Shown: one piece after another, positions 1 to 8,124 of the stretch
How positions within the stretch are numbered: position 1 is the stretch's first letter
How the letters are laid out: every line of letters begins with the position of its first letter
Assembly: GCA_017480195.1 (NCBI GenBank)
Contig: JAFVBE010000043.1
Location: forward strand, 1 to 45,013
DNA from: Lachnospiraceae bacterium
Lineage (GTDB): Bacteria > Bacillota > Clostridia > Lachnospirales > Lachnospiraceae
DNA: 45,013 nucleotides
Direction of reading: 5' to 3'
The notes under the pieces: generated by a model
The model's input: only the letters and a program-made list of their open reading frames with translations
The model's database searches: none
Told to the model about the DNA's origin: nothing
Position numbers and translations under genes: made by a program

Positions 1-57
1 TATCTTATTCCTAAAAATAAACGAATTGAAAAATATAAAGAGAAATGGTGTGCATAG
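1..57 (+). CDS. C-terminal tail of an upstream gene (partial)
   Basis: Frame 1 is open from the window edge to a TAG stop at 55-57 and encodes 18 residues rich in Lys, Glu and Ile that end in KWCA. A hairpin follows directly, which fits the end of a gene. The product cannot be identified from so short a piece, and the frame could also be open by chance. Confidence 0.4.
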   Translation, partial: YLIPKNKRIEKYKEKWCA

Positions 58-60
58 AAA

Positions 61-87
61 AACGACCGCACACTTTGTACGGTCGTT
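61..87 (+). terminator. hairpin, possible terminator
   Basis: AACGACCG (61-68) pairs perfectly with CGGTCGTT (80-87) across an 11-nt loop. The downstream tract is only moderately T-rich (TTCATTTT about 15 nt further on), so termination is plausible but not textbook. Confidence 0.4.
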
Positions 88-123
88 CATCAGCACTTCA
101 TTTTAGATATTTAACCTGTCTAC

Positions 124-315
124 TTGACAGGGGGCATATCAAATAATATAATAGGAATAATTATTTTCATTCCGTTTATTATAATGCTTATTTATTTTAG
201 TCCTTTTTATGCTGTATTTTGTGGTTCTATTTTTGTGGCTTTTGTATTTACATTTGGAATCAAAGAAATCAAGAGTTTACATAATAAAATCAAGGAAGAA
301 AAGGATAAAAGATGA
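124..315 (+). CDS. small membrane protein, unknown function
   Basis: This is a 63-residue hydrophobic protein with two probable membrane helices (about residues 7-25 and 28-46) and a charged Lys/Glu C-terminus. The only usable start is a TTG with no clear ribosome binding site, so the start is uncertain. Its stop overlaps the next start by 4 bases (ATGA at 312-315), which suggests translational coupling and makes it more credible as a gene. I recognise no family. Confidence 0.45.
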   Translation: MTGGISNNIIGIIIFIPFIIMLIYFSPFYAVFCGSIFVAFVFTFGIKEIKSLHNKIKEEKDKR

Positions 316-650
316 ATAAAAAAGATATTATTTTTATATTTGTAGTGATTATTATTTTATTTTGGGGGCTTTTATCAGATAAAATTTTCTTAAAAAAAAT
401 AAAGAAAATTATTGCATATATTATAGGATGTTTGGGAGTGATTTTATTATTTTCAATAATAAGAGGTGGATTATATATAATTATAATATTAGCAACTTTG
501 TTTTATTTAGGATTTTATATTTACTGGTGTAGTGTTGATAAAAGGCGTCAAAATATATCGTTTAATGATATTAAAAAATATGATTGTTTGAATTTTATTT
601 TTAATGTAGGAATTGTATATATTATGATTGCAATATTTGAAATGATTTAA
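312..650 (+). CDS. small membrane protein, unknown function
   Basis: A 112-residue protein with about four hydrophobic helices (near residues 7-22, 31-50, 52-70 and 95-111). It begins inside the stop codon of the preceding gene (ATGA overlap), so the two are probably coupled. The base composition is very AT-rich compared with the housekeeping genes downstream, as is the whole 1-1400 block, which hints at an accessory region. No family is recognised. Confidence 0.6.
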   Translation: MNKKDIIFIFVVIIILFWGLLSDKIFLKKIKKIIAYIIGCLGVILLFSIIRGGLYIIIILATLFYLGFYIYWCSVDKRRQNISFNDIKKYDCLNFIFNVGIVYIMIAIFEMI

Positions 651-691
651 AGAAAATAATAATAAATTTAGATATAAACGAGGGAGTAAAT

Positions 692-1399
692 GTGAAAAAA
701 ATAATAAAAAAATTAATATTAGTTCTTGTGAGCGTTATGATTTTAACTGCATGCTCAGATTCGAACAGGAAGACTGAGGATGATTATGAAAATGATAAAA
801 AGATAGCAGTTCAAATGGCAACGAATTATGTAGAAAGCAGATATTCGGGAATGTTTACATATGATAATCTGGAGGTATTGAAGACAGGAAAATATGCATC
901 ACAATATTATTATCTCGCACATTTTAAATCTGATGATGGAGAGGATTATTTTATAGAACTTGATTATAAAAATGATACAAAGGATAATTATTCTAAGGAT
1001 AATGAATTATATATTAGATGTGACCAGTTATATGGCAGGTATATGAATGAGGCAATAAGTGAGTGGTTTGATAATGAATTTGGAGAATTTATAAAATGTC
1101 CATATGTATTACAAAATCCTAGATACAAATTTAAACCTGATTTGGAATTACAAAATCCTGATATTCGTCAAATTATAAATAATTTAGGAGATAACAGTGG
1201 GTATTTATTTTTTATGATTTGGATTTCATCTGATTATGATGTGTCTGATGTAAATGTGAATCAAATAAAGAAAAAAGCAGAAGAAATATATGATAATCAA
1301 GATGTTGGCGGCTGGGGTATCGTTCTTTGTATTTATGATAAAAAAAAGGAACTTGATTTTGATTTGGGATATACAGAGCAAATTATTATATATGACTAA
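692..1399 (+). CDS. putative lipoprotein, unknown function
   Basis: A 235-residue protein with a GTG start behind a GAGGGAG ribosome binding site (679-685). The N-terminus is a lipoprotein signal: a Lys-rich start, a hydrophobic stretch, then the lipobox LTAC near residues 18-21. This predicts export and anchoring to the outer face of the membrane. The mature part is acidic and rich in Asp, Tyr and Asn, without a motif I can name. The segment around residues 115-135 contains two similar QNP-centred pieces. It follows two small membrane protein genes and could belong with them. Function unknown. Confidence 0.7.
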   Translation: MKKIIKKLILVLVSVMILTACSDSNRKTEDDYENDKKIAVQMATNYVESRYSGMFTYDNLEVLKTGKYASQYYYLAHFKSDDGEDYFIELDYKNDTKDNYSKDNELYIRCDQLYGRYMNEAISEWFDNEFGEFIKCPYVLQNPRYKFKPDLELQNPDIRQIINNLGDNSGYLFFMIWISSDYDVSDVNVNQIKKKAEEIYDNQDVGGWGIVLCIYDKKKELDFDLGYTEQIIIYD

Positions 1400-1422
1400 T
1401 TATAGGGAATAGATATATGCTT

Positions 1423-1510
1423 AGAGGTAAAATTAAAAAATGCTCCGGTGCATGTGCTGAAGTATGTTCAACAGTGATATTTTTTAATTTCATAGTTTAC
1501 TTAAACCTCT
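1423..1510. terminator. long hairpin in a gene-free stretch
   Basis: AAATTAAAAAAT (1430-1441) pairs perfectly with ATTTTTTAATTT (1479-1490), and the outer arms AGAGGT (1423-1428) and ACCTCT (1505-1510) extend it, followed by TTTTT. It can work as a terminator for the lipoprotein gene, possibly in both directions. The rest of 1511-1685 is AT-rich and shows no gene or other clear signal. Confidence 0.45.
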
Positions 1511-1700
1511 TTTTCTAATTGATAATTAGATATTATCTTTTAAAATATTTCTGAAAAATGTTTATTACTATTTTTCATATTGCATTAATCCTTCAATTAA
1601 ACTAAAATAAAATCAATAAGTCATAATGCGTTTATCATAAGCATTATGCTTATTAAAGTATTTGCAAGAGAAAATTAAATAACGTAAAGGAGGAGTGGGA

Positions 1701-2181
1701 ATGGCAGAGAAAGACATTGCCGAGAAACTACTTGAGGATTACAACGATGTTTTTGCCGACATCGTAAATGTACTTCTATTCGACGGACAAGAAAGAGTAA
1801 ATCCTGAATCTCTTACAAATACTAAAGATAAAAGCCAATATAAAGCAGATGACAGTACACTGCACGAACAGGAGAGAGGTTGTAAAGCACGTAGACGAGG
1901 TTTTAAAACTTATGCAGGCGCTTACGAAAGATACAGAGTGGGGCGACAGTATTAAAATGGAAAAGAAGGGAGAACCCTATATGGATCATTACTTTAGTGA
2001 TCGAGTTGCTGAAGCAAGAGCAGAAGGCAGAGCAGAAGCATGGATAGAAGCCACGGTAAATGCATATTTAGATTGTGGACTTTCTGTTTCAGAGATTGCA
2101 GGAAAGCTTAATATTTCAGAGGAAGAGGTTTCAAAGATAATTGAGAAACTTGAAACCGAGAATTTACAAAAGCAAAACTAA
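1701..2181 (+). pseudogene. internally deleted Rpn-family (PD-(D/E)XK) transposase-like gene
   Basis: The N-terminal piece (ATG at 1701 with AAAGGAGGAG seven bases upstream; a GTG at 1695 lies inside that binding site and is rejected) reads MAEKDIAEKLLEDYNDVFAD and continues to LHEQER. This is the usual start of Rpn/PD-(D/E)XK family recombination-promoting nucleases and putative transposases. Near 1875 the reading frame switches, and a second frame (to 2181) continues with EVVKHVDEVLKLMQALTKD and a C-terminal EARAEGRAEA helix plus an HTH-like segment. The catalytic middle, roughly 150-200 residues in intact relatives, is missing. I read this as a gene broken by one internal deletion that also shifted the frame. 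Two short peptides may still be made. Confidence 0.75.
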
Positions 2182-2201
2182 AGAGATAAGAAGTAGTAAG
2201 C

Positions 2202-2240
2202 AGGGCGGTTGCAATATCAATGCAATCGCCCTTTTATATT
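2202..2240 (+). terminator. intrinsic terminator
   Basis: AGGGCGGTTGCA (2202-2213) pairs with TGCAATCGCCCT (2221-2232), with one G-U pair and a 7-nt loop, followed by TTTTATATT. It separates the broken Rpn gene from the pyr operon. Confidence 0.85.
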
Positions 2241-2286
2241 AAATGTTTCTATGGCATTTGTAATGGTTTTCTGATAGAATAAATAT

Positions 2287-2292
2287 TATAAT
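2287..2292 (+). promoter_or_regulatory. probable -10 box of the pyr operon
   Basis: TATAAT lies 41 bases before the pyrF start codon and after the terminator at 2202-2240. No good -35 hexamer sits 17 bases upstream (TGGTTT at 2264-2269 is poor). No PyrR-type anti-terminator leader is visible in the short leader. Confidence 0.4.
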
Positions 2293-2332
2293 TGGGTAAA
2301 ATTGAAAATCAGATTGTACAAGGAGATTTATT

Positions 2333-3256
2333 ATGATTAACACACTTATCAAGAACATTCAGGAGAAGAACGCTCCTATAGTAGTAGGACTTGACCCTAT
2401 GATGAATTATATTCCGGAGCATATTAAGAAGGCTGCCTTTGAGGAATACGGAGAGACCTTAAAAGGTGCAGCCGAAGCTATATGGGTTTATAACAAAGGA
2501 ATAATAGATGCAACCTATGATTTGATTCCGGCTGTTAAGCCACAGATTGCAATGTATGAGCAATTCGGCATCGAGGGACTTATAGCATTTCATAGAACCT
2601 GTGCTTATGCGAAGGAGAAGGGCTTGGTCGTAATAGGAGATATAAAGCGTGGAGATATAGGCTCGACATCTGCTGCTTATGCAGTAGGACATCTTGGCAG
2701 GGTAGAGGTTGGCTCTAAGAGATATGTAGGCTTTGATGAAGACTTCGTTACAGTCAATCCTTATCTTGGTACGGATGGTGTAAAGCCTTTTGTGGATATA
2801 TGTAAGGAGGAGAACAAGGGTATATTTGTACTTGTTAAGACATCTAATCCGTCATCGGGTGAGTTCCAGGATAAGCTTGTAGACGGCAGACCGCTTTATG
2901 AGCTTGTGGCAGAGAAGGTTGTCGAGTGGGGCAATGAATGTATGGGTGATACATACAGTAATGTAGGCTGTGTGGTTGGTGCGACCTATCCTGAGATGGG
3001 CAAGGTGCTTCGTAAACTTATGCCTAAGACCTATATTCTTGTACCGGGATATGGGGCTCAAGGTGGTAAGGCAGAGGATTTGGTACATTACTTTAATGAT
3101 GACGGACTTGGCGCTATCGTTAATTCATCAAGAGGAATTATTGCGGCATATAAGCAGGAAAAGTATGCATCATTTGGAGAGGAAAACTACGCAGAGGCAA
3201 GTCGTCAGGCAGTGGTTGATATGATAGAAGATATTAACGGTGCGCTTGGTAAGTAA
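2333..3256 (+). CDS. pyrF: orotidine 5'-phosphate decarboxylase (PyrF, long type)
   Basis: This enzyme decarboxylates OMP to UMP, the last step of de novo pyrimidine synthesis in the cytoplasm. The 307-residue protein is of the longer type 2 family rather than the roughly 240-residue type found in Bacillus. The catalytic Asp-Lys-Asp signature is DIKRGDIGSTS at about residues 103-113, with a substrate loop VPGYGAQGG near residue 240. The start has AAGGAG eight bases upstream. It leads a run pyrF-pyrK-pyrD, with 26 bases to pyrK, which fixes the pathway. No pyrE is present in the window. Confidence 0.95.
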   Translation: MINTLIKNIQEKNAPIVVGLDPMMNYIPEHIKKAAFEEYGETLKGAAEAIWVYNKGIIDATYDLIPAVKPQIAMYEQFGIEGLIAFHRTCAYAKEKGLVVIGDIKRGDIGSTSAAYAVGHLGRVEVGSKRYVGFDEDFVTVNPYLGTDGVKPFVDICKEENKGIFVLVKTSNPSSGEFQDKLVDGRPLYELVAEKVVEWGNECMGDTYSNVGCVVGATYPEMGKVLRKLMPKTYILVPGYGAQGGKAEDLVHYFNDDGLGAIVNSSRGIIAAYKQEKYASFGEENYAEASRQAVVDMIEDINGALGK

Positions 3257-3282
3257 ATGATTAAAAAAGGAGCAGTAGGAAA

Positions 3283-4047
3283 ATGGGTAAAATTAAAATG
3301 ACTGCGAAGGTTTTAAGGCATGACATAATTGCGAGTGATATATATTCTCTTATATTATCCGCAAAGGATATAGCAGATGAGGCAAAGCCGGGACAGTTTG
3401 TAAGTCTTTATTCGGCAGATGGAAGCAGGCTTTTGCCAAGACCGATAAGCATATGTGAGATTGATAGAAATGCAGGTACTTTAAGACTTGTTTATAGAGT
3501 AGTTGGAGCCGGTACGAAGGAGTTCTCGACACTTAGCTCAGATGATACGATAGATATACTCGGACCTCTGGGTAATGGATTTAAACCTGAGGGAAGCAAA
3601 GCTATAATTATCGGTGGAGGTATAGGTATACCGCCTATGCTTGAGCTGTCCAAGCAGCTTGATTGTGAGAAACAGATAGTGCTTGGATTCAGAGACGAGG
3701 AATTCTTATCGGAGGAATTCGAGAAGCACGGCACCGTATATAAATCAAGTGATGCCGGCAATATAGGTGTCAAGGGAACAGTTATGGACGCGATAAAGGA
3801 GTATGGAATATCAGGAGATATAATCTATGCCTGTGGGCCTCTTCCTATGCTTCGCGCCATATCGGAATATGCACTTGCAAATGGTATAAAGGCACAGCTT
3901 TCCATGGAGGAGAAGATGGCTTGCGGTGTTGGTGCCTGTCTTGCGTGCGTATGTAACTCAACAGATATAGATGAACATTCGAAGGTTCACAATAAGAGGA
4001 TATGCAAGGATGGACCTGTATTTTATGCCGGGGAGGTGGAGTTCTGA
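3283..4047 (+). CDS. pyrK: dihydroorotate dehydrogenase electron transfer subunit (PyrK)
   Basis: PyrK passes electrons from dihydroorotate oxidation in PyrD through a [2Fe-2S] cluster and FAD to NAD+. The 254-residue protein shows the FAD-binding RPISI (53-57), the nucleotide-binding GGGIGIPPM (111-119), and the iron-sulfur cysteines C214, C219, C222 and C241 in the CGVGACLAC region. Its stop codon overlaps the pyrD start (TGATG at 4045-4049), so the two subunits are translationally coupled, as expected for a heterotetrameric class 1B enzyme. Start supported by AAGGAG upstream. Confidence 0.95.
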   Translation: MGKIKMTAKVLRHDIIASDIYSLILSAKDIADEAKPGQFVSLYSADGSRLLPRPISICEIDRNAGTLRLVYRVVGAGTKEFSTLSSDDTIDILGPLGNGFKPEGSKAIIIGGGIGIPPMLELSKQLDCEKQIVLGFRDEEFLSEEFEKHGTVYKSSDAGNIGVKGTVMDAIKEYGISGDIIYACGPLPMLRAISEYALANGIKAQLSMEEKMACGVGACLACVCNSTDIDEHSKVHNKRICKDGPVFYAGEVEF

Positions 4048-4949
4048 TGAATACTAAGGTTAATATTGCAGGAGTAGAATTAAAGAATCCAATTACAGTT
4101 GCCTCCGGCACCTTTGGCTCCGGTATGGAATATGATGAGTTTGTGGACTTATCATTGCTTGGTGCAGTTACGACGAAGGGAGTTGCCAATGTTCCGTGGG
4201 CGGGCAATCCTACGCCGCGTATAGCGGAAACTTATGGAGGAATGATGAATGCCATCGGACTTCAGAATCCCGGCATAGATACATTCTGTGAGAGGGACAT
4301 ACCATTCCTTAAGAAGAAGGACACGAAGATAATAGTAAATGTATGTGGCAAGAGCGAGAGTGATTATGTAGAGGTCGTGGAGCGTCTTGGCGACGAACCG
4401 GTTGACCTGCTTGAAATAAATGTATCCTGTCCGAACGTCAAGGAAGGCGGTATAGCTTTCGGTCAAGACCCAAAAGCGCTTTATGATATAACTAAGGCGG
4501 TGAAGGCGAAGGCAAAGCAGCCGATTATAATGAAACTTAGTCCGAATGTCACTGATATAACAGAGATGGCGAAGGCTGCTGAAGCGGCAGGCTCGGATGC
4601 GCTTTCTCTTATTAATACATTAACGGGTATGAAGATAGATGTTAAGAGGAGAGCATTTGCAGTTGCCAATAAGACTGCCGGTGTATCAGGACCTGCGATT
4701 AAACCGATTGCAGTGCGCATGGTATATCAGGTAGCAAATGTGGTAAAGCTTCCTATCATAGGTATGGGTGGTGTGGCTTGCGCAGAGGACGCACTTGAAT
4801 TTATTATGGCAGGTGCTACGGCGGTGGCTGTCGGTACGGCGAATTTCCATAATCCGTATGCTACGGTGGAGATTATAAAGGGTATAGAAGAATATATGAC
4901 GGCTAATAAGGTTGATGATATTAATGAACTGATAGGTTGTGTTAGATAG
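4047..4949 (+). CDS. pyrD: dihydroorotate dehydrogenase catalytic subunit, class 1B (PyrD)
   Basis: PyrD oxidises dihydroorotate to orotate with FMN and, with PyrK, uses NAD+ as the acceptor. I chose ATG 4047, giving 300 residues that begin MNTKVNIAGVELKNP. It has GGGGAGGTGGAG just upstream and overlaps the pyrK stop, whereas a longer frame to 4002 adds 15 residues read from pyrK sequence. The catalytic base is Cys128 in NVSCPNV, the hallmark of class 1 enzymes. The FMN-binding glycine-rich end (GMGGV, GTANFHNP) is intact. Confidence 0.95.
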   Translation: MNTKVNIAGVELKNPITVASGTFGSGMEYDEFVDLSLLGAVTTKGVANVPWAGNPTPRIAETYGGMMNAIGLQNPGIDTFCERDIPFLKKKDTKIIVNVCGKSESDYVEVVERLGDEPVDLLEINVSCPNVKEGGIAFGQDPKALYDITKAVKAKAKQPIIMKLSPNVTDITEMAKAAEAAGSDALSLINTLTGMKIDVKRRAFAVANKTAGVSGPAIKPIAVRMVYQVANVVKLPIIGMGGVACAEDALEFIMAGATAVAVGTANFHNPYATVEIIKGIEEYMTANKVDDINELIGCVR

Positions 4950-5014
4950 ATGCATTTAATTGACATTTATGATAATATTTTTACAATTAATTGATTGCGT
5001 AGGGTAAAGATAAG

Positions 5015-5347
5015 ATGTCGGTATTTAACAAAAAGAAAAAATATTATTTTTCTGATGACTCCATAGCGTCAGATACGGTTATAGCCTTTGTGCTAGGAGG
5101 CGTGGCACTTATTATGGAGTTTTCGGGAATTATTGCTTCGGTATATACTAAGGGGAATACTCCGAAGCTTTTTGCAATGCTTTATATGTGTGCATTCCTT
5201 TTGGCGTTATGCGGAGTGATATTTGCGGGACTTGGATTTAAGGCTCAGGAGGGCGGAGTTAAGAGCAAGAGGTGGTCGGTCTTTCTTAATGCCCTGACCT
5301 TGGCTTTGCCGGTAGTGGTCTTATTGCTTAATTATTTGAATATATAG
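5015..5347 (+). CDS. small membrane protein, unknown function
   Basis: A 110-residue protein with a charged N-terminus (residues 1-20, rich in Lys and Asp) and three probable membrane helices (about 22-44, 54-75 and 87-107). It lies between pyrD and an HD phosphohydrolase, all on the same strand, 65 bases after pyrD and 10 bases before the HD gene, so it is probably part of the operon. Similar proteins of this size occur widely in Lachnospiraceae as uncharacterised families. No catalytic motif is visible. Confidence 0.75.
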   Translation: MSVFNKKKKYYFSDDSIASDTVIAFVLGGVALIMEFSGIIASVYTKGNTPKLFAMLYMCAFLLALCGVIFAGLGFKAQEGGVKSKRWSVFLNALTLALPVVVLLLNYLNI

Positions 5348-5357
5348 TGGAGACGAT

Positions 5358-5948
5358 ATGGACGAGAGATTGAAAAAACAGATGGATTTTATATTAGAGA
5401 TAGACAAGTCTAAGGAGATAATCAGACAGACTTATATTTCAAATGGCTCACGGAAGGAAAATGATGCAGAGCACAGTTGGCATCTGGCGATTATGGCGCT
5501 TCTTCTTGCCGAGTATGCAAATGAGGAAATAGATGTATTAAGGACGATGTCGATGGTACTTATTCATGACTTGGTCGAGATAGACGCAGGCGATACATAT
5601 GCTTATGACACAGCCGGCTATAAAACTAAGCGTGAGAGGGAGCTTAAGGCGGCGGATAGGATATTTAATATATTACCGAAGGATCAGGCGGAATATATGC
5701 GCGGACTCTGGGATGAATTCGAGGCGTGCAAGACGCCCGAAGCAAGGTTTGCCAATTCCCTTGACAAGACGCAGCCACTTATGCTTAATGATGCGCAGGG
5801 CGGAAGGTCATGGAGAGAGCATGGAGTTTCAAGGAGCATGGTATCCAAGAGAAATGAGCATACGGCAGACGGCGCATCAGTGCTTGGAGAGTATGTGCAG
5901 GAAAAGATTGATAAGAATGTGAAGAACGGAAATCTGATTGATAATTGA
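5358..5948 (+). CDS. HD-domain phosphohydrolase (YfbR-like, possible 5'-nucleotidase)
   Basis: A 196-residue HD-superfamily protein. The metal-binding residues are readable: EHSWH (38-42) supplies the first His, and IHDLVE carries the HD pair at 70-71, followed by DAGDTYAYD. This order matches the YfbR/YGK1 group, whose characterised members remove phosphate from deoxynucleoside 5'-monophosphates. The position after pyrFKD and before nucleoside salvage genes fits a nucleotide role, but the substrate is inferred only. The start follows a GGAGACG site. Confidence 0.85.
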   Translation: MDERLKKQMDFILEIDKSKEIIRQTYISNGSRKENDAEHSWHLAIMALLLAEYANEEIDVLRTMSMVLIHDLVEIDAGDTYAYDTAGYKTKRERELKAADRIFNILPKDQAEYMRGLWDEFEACKTPEARFANSLDKTQPLMLNDAQGGRSWREHGVSRSMVSKRNEHTADGASVLGEYVQEKIDKNVKNGNLIDN

Positions 5949-6062
5949 GAGCAGGACATATTAATTACTTTAAAATGTAATTTACGATTTAAAGATAATA
6001 AGACGGATATGAAGAAAATTATTATAGATTGAGATTCATAGTGATTATAAGGAGATAATGAA

Positions 6063-8108
6063 ATGGACGAGGGAGTCAGAGAACGAATTGAGCTTAGTAT
6101 AGGGCGGATAAGATTTATAGGTCGTGACGGATGGAATTCAAGGTACAAAGCATTTTTCAAAGAGGTGGCAGAGTTCATACTCTACGCTTATGATAATATT
6201 TCCAAATCAAAGAAGGATACTACACTTAACTTTAATGAGCTATATGAGATAAACAGCCATTTGTATGAGGATATAGCGGATGATAATTATGCTACAAGCT
6301 TTGCGAATCCTGATTATGCAGTAGAATTCTTAGGAGAGGAATTCGGTGGGGTTTTATCCTATCTTTATTATGAGATACGCGGAATAATCGCATATCTTTA
6401 CGAGGACAAATATGAGGAATTTGCATCTGTCATCGAGCTTTTCCTTGAGGTATACAATATATTTACGGATGAGGAGACTCTGCAATACAAATTCGTGCGT
6501 GATGCCATTTATTACCATATGTATGACTATGCAGATGTAATGGTCCAAAGGCGTACATTAGAGACTATAAATCCTGATTATACATTTGCGACAGATATTA
6601 TTATGAACAGTGATTTGTCAGACTTAAGATATTTGTTTAAATACGGTGAGTATATAAGTGAGAATGAGACGAGGACGGCGGAATTCCTGAACAAATTAAC
6701 CGACAAAGAGGTTAAGGCTATGGCAAGAACCTATGTAGATGGTTTTGTCAATGGATTTAAGACTATGGGGATTGACATTACGCCTAAGAGGTCGGTCAAT
6801 ATCAGATATTCCATAGGACAGGAGAGGATGGTCAGGTATGCTATCAAGATGTTTGAGGAATATAATCTTAAGCCTGTTATATTCAGATATGCAGTAAGCA
6901 GAATTAACAGGAAGCTTACGATTAGAACCGGATTTATCTCAACCTTTGCTAACCAGCAGTATGAATACGACCACAGGATGGACGAGGCGGTATTTACAGA
7001 CAAGGCGTTTCTTGAGAGAAAGCTTGAGGTAATCGAGGATACCTACAGGAAGAATGCCAAGCTTGCAGAGGAGTATGCAGGACCGGCTGTCATCGAGACC
7101 TTTGGAGAGAAGCCATTTAAGCCTGAGATTAAGGACAGCGTTATAAAATTAAATGACAAGCAGCGTGATATAATGCTTGAATATCAGACGAAGTCTGCGA
7201 ATATAACCAATAAATATATCCCACGTGACAAATACAGCTTTACGATTATTGCTTATCCGATACCGGAGATAGGCGATAACTTCGAGGAGATATTTGCAGA
7301 GGTTGTTAAGGTTAATACTTTAGATAATGAACTCTATAAAGATATTCAGACACATATAATCGATGAGCTTAATAAAGCAGAATATGTGCATGTACTCGGT
7401 ACAAACGGCAATAAGACAGATATTAAGGTGCAGCTTCATAAATTAAATAATCCGGATAAGGAGACGAATTTTGAGAACTGTCTGGCAGATGTTAATATAC
7501 CTCTTGGAGAGGTATTTACATCACCTGTCTTAACCGGAACAAACGGTGTACTGAATGTAAGTCAGGTCTATTTGAATGATTTGAAATATATAAATCTCTG
7601 TATAGAATTCAAGGATGGCAGGATGTACAAATACACCTGTGACAATTTCGAGAATGAGGAGGATAATCAGAATTATATCAGGGAAAATCTTATGTTTAAC
7701 CATGAGACGCTTCCTATAGGAGAATTTGCGATAGGTACGAACACGGTGGCTTATGTTATGGCACACAAGTATGACATATTATACAAGCTTCCGATTCTCA
7801 TAGTTGAGAAGATGGGACCGCACTTTGCAGTAGGTGACACCTGCTACAGCTATAGCGAGGATATGAAACTTTATAATCCTGATGGTAAGGAGATAATTGC
7901 GAAGGATAATGAGTGCTCGATATTAAGAAATTCTGATGATGAGAGTGAGCGTGGGAAGGCTTATTTTAACTGCCACACGGATATAACCATTCCCTATGAG
8001 GAGATTGGAAGCATAGCTTCTGTTCACCCTGACGGAACAAGGGTTAATATAATAGAGAACGGAAGATTCGTGCTTCTCGGTACAGAGAAGCTTAATGAGG
8101 CTTTTTGA
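6063..8108 (+). CDS. large uncharacterised cytoplasmic protein
   Basis: A 681-residue protein without signal peptide or membrane helix. Residues 1-330 are rich in Tyr, Glu and Asp and probably mostly helical. The C-terminal half (from about residue 440) looks beta-rich and ends in a segment with NIPLGEVFTSPVLTGTNG and ITIPYEEIGSI. LGEVFTSPVLTGT resembles the substrate-proximal region of M29-type (AmpS/PepT) aminopeptidases, where Glu and Asp bind metals. The rest does not let me assign an activity with confidence. Start ATG 6063 has AAGGAG nine bases upstream. A possible divergent leucyl aminopeptidase-like enzyme; function otherwise unknown. Confidence 0.7.
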   Translation: MDEGVRERIELSIGRIRFIGRDGWNSRYKAFFKEVAEFILYAYDNISKSKKDTTLNFNELYEINSHLYEDIADDNYATSFANPDYAVEFLGEEFGGVLSYLYYEIRGIIAYLYEDKYEEFASVIELFLEVYNIFTDEETLQYKFVRDAIYYHMYDYADVMVQRRTLETINPDYTFATDIIMNSDLSDLRYLFKYGEYISENETRTAEFLNKLTDKEVKAMARTYVDGFVNGFKTMGIDITPKRSVNIRYSIGQERMVRYAIKMFEEYNLKPVIFRYAVSRINRKLTIRTGFISTFANQQYEYDHRMDEAVFTDKAFLERKLEVIEDTYRKNAKLAEEYAGPAVIETFGEKPFKPEIKDSVIKLNDKQRDIMLEYQTKSANITNKYIPRDKYSFTIIAYPIPEIGDNFEEIFAEVVKVNTLDNELYKDIQTHIIDELNKAEYVHVLGTNGNKTDIKVQLHKLNNPDKETNFENCLADVNIPLGEVFTSPVLTGTNGVLNVSQVYLNDLKYINLCIEFKDGRMYKYTCDNFENEEDNQNYIRENLMFNHETLPIGEFAIGTNTVAYVMAHKYDILYKLPILIVEKMGPHFAVGDTCYSYSEDMKLYNPDGKEIIAKDNECSILRNSDDESERGKAYFNCHTDITIPYEEIGSIASVHPDGTRVNIIENGRFVLLGTEKLNEAF

Positions 8109-8124
8109 TAAAGGAGGGTTACAA

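Noticed and set aside
2240-2332. Possible PyrR-type attenuator before pyrF
   Set aside because: The leader after the -10 box is only about 35 bases and holds no anti-terminator and terminator pair.
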